DNA from: Pseudomonas gregormendelii
GTDB lineage: Bacteria; Pseudomonadota; Gammaproteobacteria; Pseudomonadales; Pseudomonadaceae
Length of the DNA: 64,000 bases
Assembly (NCBI RefSeq): GCF_017114825.1
Contig: NZ_JADEVO010000022.1
Span: 1 to 64,000, forward strand
Direction of reading: 5' to 3'
Part shown: in pieces, positions 62,547 through 64,000 of the stretch
Position numbering within the stretch: the first letter of the stretch is position 1
Layout of the letters: every line of letters begins with the position of its first letter
Translations under genes and position numbers: made by a program
Notes under the pieces: model-generated
The model's database searches: none
Told to the model about the DNA's origin: nothing
The model's input: the letters and a program-made list of their open reading frames with translations, nothing else

Positions 62547-64000
62547 ATGACGCGCTACATATTCGTCACGGGCGGTGTTGTTTCTTCATTGGGGAAAGGC
62601 ATTGCATCGGCTTCATTGGCGGCGATCCTGGAGGCGCGGGGACTTAAGGTCACCATGCTGAAGCTGGACCCGTACATCAACGTCGACCCGGGCACCATGA
62701 GCCCGTTCCAGCACGGTGAAGTGTTCGTCACCCACGACGGCGCCGAGACCGACCTGGACCTGGGCCACTACGAGCGGTTCATCCGCACGACCATGACCCA
62801 GAACAACAACTTCACCACCGGCCGTGTCTACGAGCACGTGCTGCGCAAAGAGCGTCGTGGTGACTACCTGGGTGCAACCATCCAGGTGATCCCGCACATC
62901 ACCGACGAAATCAAGCGCCGCATCATCAAGGGCGCCGGCGATGCCGACGTGGCCATGGTCGAGATCGGTGGCACCGTGGGTGACATCGAGTCGCAACCGT
63001 TCCTCGAAGCCATCCGTCAATTGCGTTTCGAAGTCGGCGCCAAGCGCGCGATGCTGATGCACCTGACGCTGGTGCCGTACATCGCCACTGCTGGCGAGAC
63101 CAAGACCAAGCCAACCCAGCATTCGGTCAAGGAGCTGCGCTCCATCGGCCTGCAGCCAGACGTGCTGGTATGCCGCTCCGATCACCCGATCGACATCTCG
63201 TCGCGTCGCAAGATCGCCCAGTTCACCAACGTTGAAGAACGTGCGGTGATCGCGCTGGAAGACGCCGACACCATCTACAAGATTCCGGGCATCCTGCATT
63301 CGCAAGGCCTGGATGATTTTGTCGTCGAGCGTTTCGGCCTGCAATGTGGCGGTGCCGACCTGTCCGAGTGGGAAGCCGTGGTCGACGCCAAGCTCAACCC
63401 TGAGCATGAAGTCACCATCGCCATGGTCGGCAAGTACATGGAACTGCTGGACGCCTACAAGTCGCTGATCGAAGCGATGAGTCACGCCGGCATCAGCAAC
63501 CGCACCAAGGTCAACCTGCGCTACATCGATTCCGAAGACATCGAGAACCAGGGGACTGCGCTGCTGGAAGGCGTCGATGCGATCCTCGTACCTGGCGGCT
63601 TCGGCCTGCGGGGCGTGGAAGGCAAGATTACTGCCGTTCAATTCGCTCGCGAAAACAAGGTTCCGTACCTGGGTATCTGCCTGGGCATGCAAGTGGCCGT
63701 GATCGAGTTCGCTCGTAACGTTCTGGGCTGGAAAGATGCCAACTCCACCGAGTTCGATCGTGCCAGCGGCCACCCGGTCGTGGGTCTGATCACCGAGTGG
63801 GAAGATGCCACCGGCGCCGTCGAAACCCGTACCGAAACCTCCGACCTGGGCGGCACCATGCGTCTTGGTGCGCAGGATTGCCTGCTTGAGCCGGGTTCCC
63901 TGGTGCATGATTGCTATGCCAAAGACGTGATCGTAGAGCGTCACCGTCATCGCTACGAAGTGAACAACAACCTGTTGCCGCAAATCATGGAAGCCGGTCT
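62547..64000 (+). CDS. pyrG: CTP synthase (truncated by window edge)
   Basis: First 484 residues of about 543, cut by the right edge. It makes CTP from UTP with glutamine or ammonia. N-terminal synthetase domain: YIFVTGGVVSSLGKGIASAS, LKLDPYINVDPGTMSPFQHGEV, EIGGTVGDIESQPFLEAIRQ. Class I glutaminase domain follows, with catalytic Cys378 in YLGICLGMQVAVIEFARN. The ATG at 62547 has only a weak ribosome site (CTAGGG). In PAO1 pyrG is followed by kdsA and eno; those lie beyond the edge. Confidence 0.98.
   Translation, partial: MTRYIFVTGGVVSSLGKGIASASLAAILEARGLKVTMLKLDPYINVDPGTMSPFQHGEVFVTHDGAETDLDLGHYERFIRTTMTQNNNFTTGRVYEHVLRKERRGDYLGATIQVIPHITDEIKRRIIKGAGDADVAMVEIGGTVGDIESQPFLEAIRQLRFEVGAKRAMLMHLTLVPYIATAGETKTKPTQHSVKELRSIGLQPDVLVCRSDHPIDISSRRKIAQFTNVEERAVIALEDADTIYKIPGILHSQGLDDFVVERFGLQCGGADLSEWEAVVDAKLNPEHEVTIAMVGKYMELLDAYKSLIEAMSHAGISNRTKVNLRYIDSEDIENQGTALLEGVDAILVPGGFGLRGVEGKITAVQFARENKVPYLGICLGMQVAVIEFARNVLGWKDANSTEFDRASGHPVVGLITEWEDATGAVETRTETSDLGGTMRLGAQDCLLEPGSLVHDCYAKDVIVERHRHRYEVNNNLLPQIMEAG

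Noticed and set aside
62613..63983. 456-codon open frame antisense to pyrG
   Set aside because: Shadow of pyrG, which is clear on the plus strand up to the window edge.

Overview
The window is a GC-rich chromosomal segment of a fluorescent-type Pseudomonas (P. fluorescens lineage by inference). Three things support this: protein identities recognisable throughout, an intergenic load of two typical Pseudomonas REP-like hairpin families, and a gene order that matches, from memory, P. aeruginosa PAO1 running backwards from about PA3699 to PA3637. Almost all of it is core genome. I found no tRNA or rRNA gene, no CRISPR array, no prophage and no defence island. The only clear mobile DNA is the end of an IS3-like element at the left edge.

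Layout. 1-125: start of an IS3-family insertion sequence reading off the left edge, directly beside an orphaned terminator. 223-4250: TetR regulator, lipoprotein, QEGLA/HExxH (DUF1704) protein, lipoprotein alpha/beta hydrolase and a small membrane protein. 4376-5633 (minus): a DUF4398 lipoprotein and an LptF-like OmpA lipoprotein behind a good AlgU (sigma-22) promoter candidate. 5920-15267: small conserved protein, ppc, adk, tsaB, a run of poorly characterised genes (DUF72, PEP-mutase-like, extensin/LAS-peptidase-like, a protein with an internal duplication) and rsmJ. 15383-20293: a TetR regulator divergent from a MexJK-type RND efflux pair, with an operator-like palindrome between them. 20407-24527: DUF4197, YbaY-like lipoprotein, plsB and a small cold-shock protein. 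24648-29753 (minus): hypothetical, rlmA, dapE and an NdvB-like GH17-GT2 beta-glucan synthase. 29977-37502: tcdA, csdE, csdA, dapD, an ArsC/Spx-like protein, a Na+/H+ antiporter and dapC. 37620-41149 (minus): glnD and map. 41524-64000 (plus): the rpsB-tsf-pyrH-frr-uppS-cdsA-dxr-rseP-bamA-skp-lpxD-fabZ-lpxA-lpxB-rnhB-dnaE-accA-tilS-pyrG supercluster. pyrG is cut by the right edge.

How the genes work together. The right third couples translation (rpsB, tsf, frr, tilS, map), UMP/CTP supply (pyrH, pyrG), isoprenoid carrier and phospholipid precursors (dxr, uppS, cdsA, accA, fabZ), lipid A synthesis (lpxD, lpxA, lpxB) and outer-membrane protein assembly with its sigma-E-type stress protease (bamA, skp, rseP). 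In the middle, three enzymes of the succinylase branch of diaminopimelate/lysine synthesis (dapE, dapD, dapC) lie within about 12 kb of the nitrogen sensor glnD and the Csd sulfur-mobilisation genes with tcdA.

The most interesting unexplained signals are non-coding: a tandem triplication of a complete REPIN unit (32590-32923), three consecutive stem-loops in the pyrH leader (43410-43486), an interlocked palindrome array upstream of the beta-glucan synthase (29824-29877), and a compound palindrome between ppc and adk (9190-9215). I do not see a convincing new multi-gene system.
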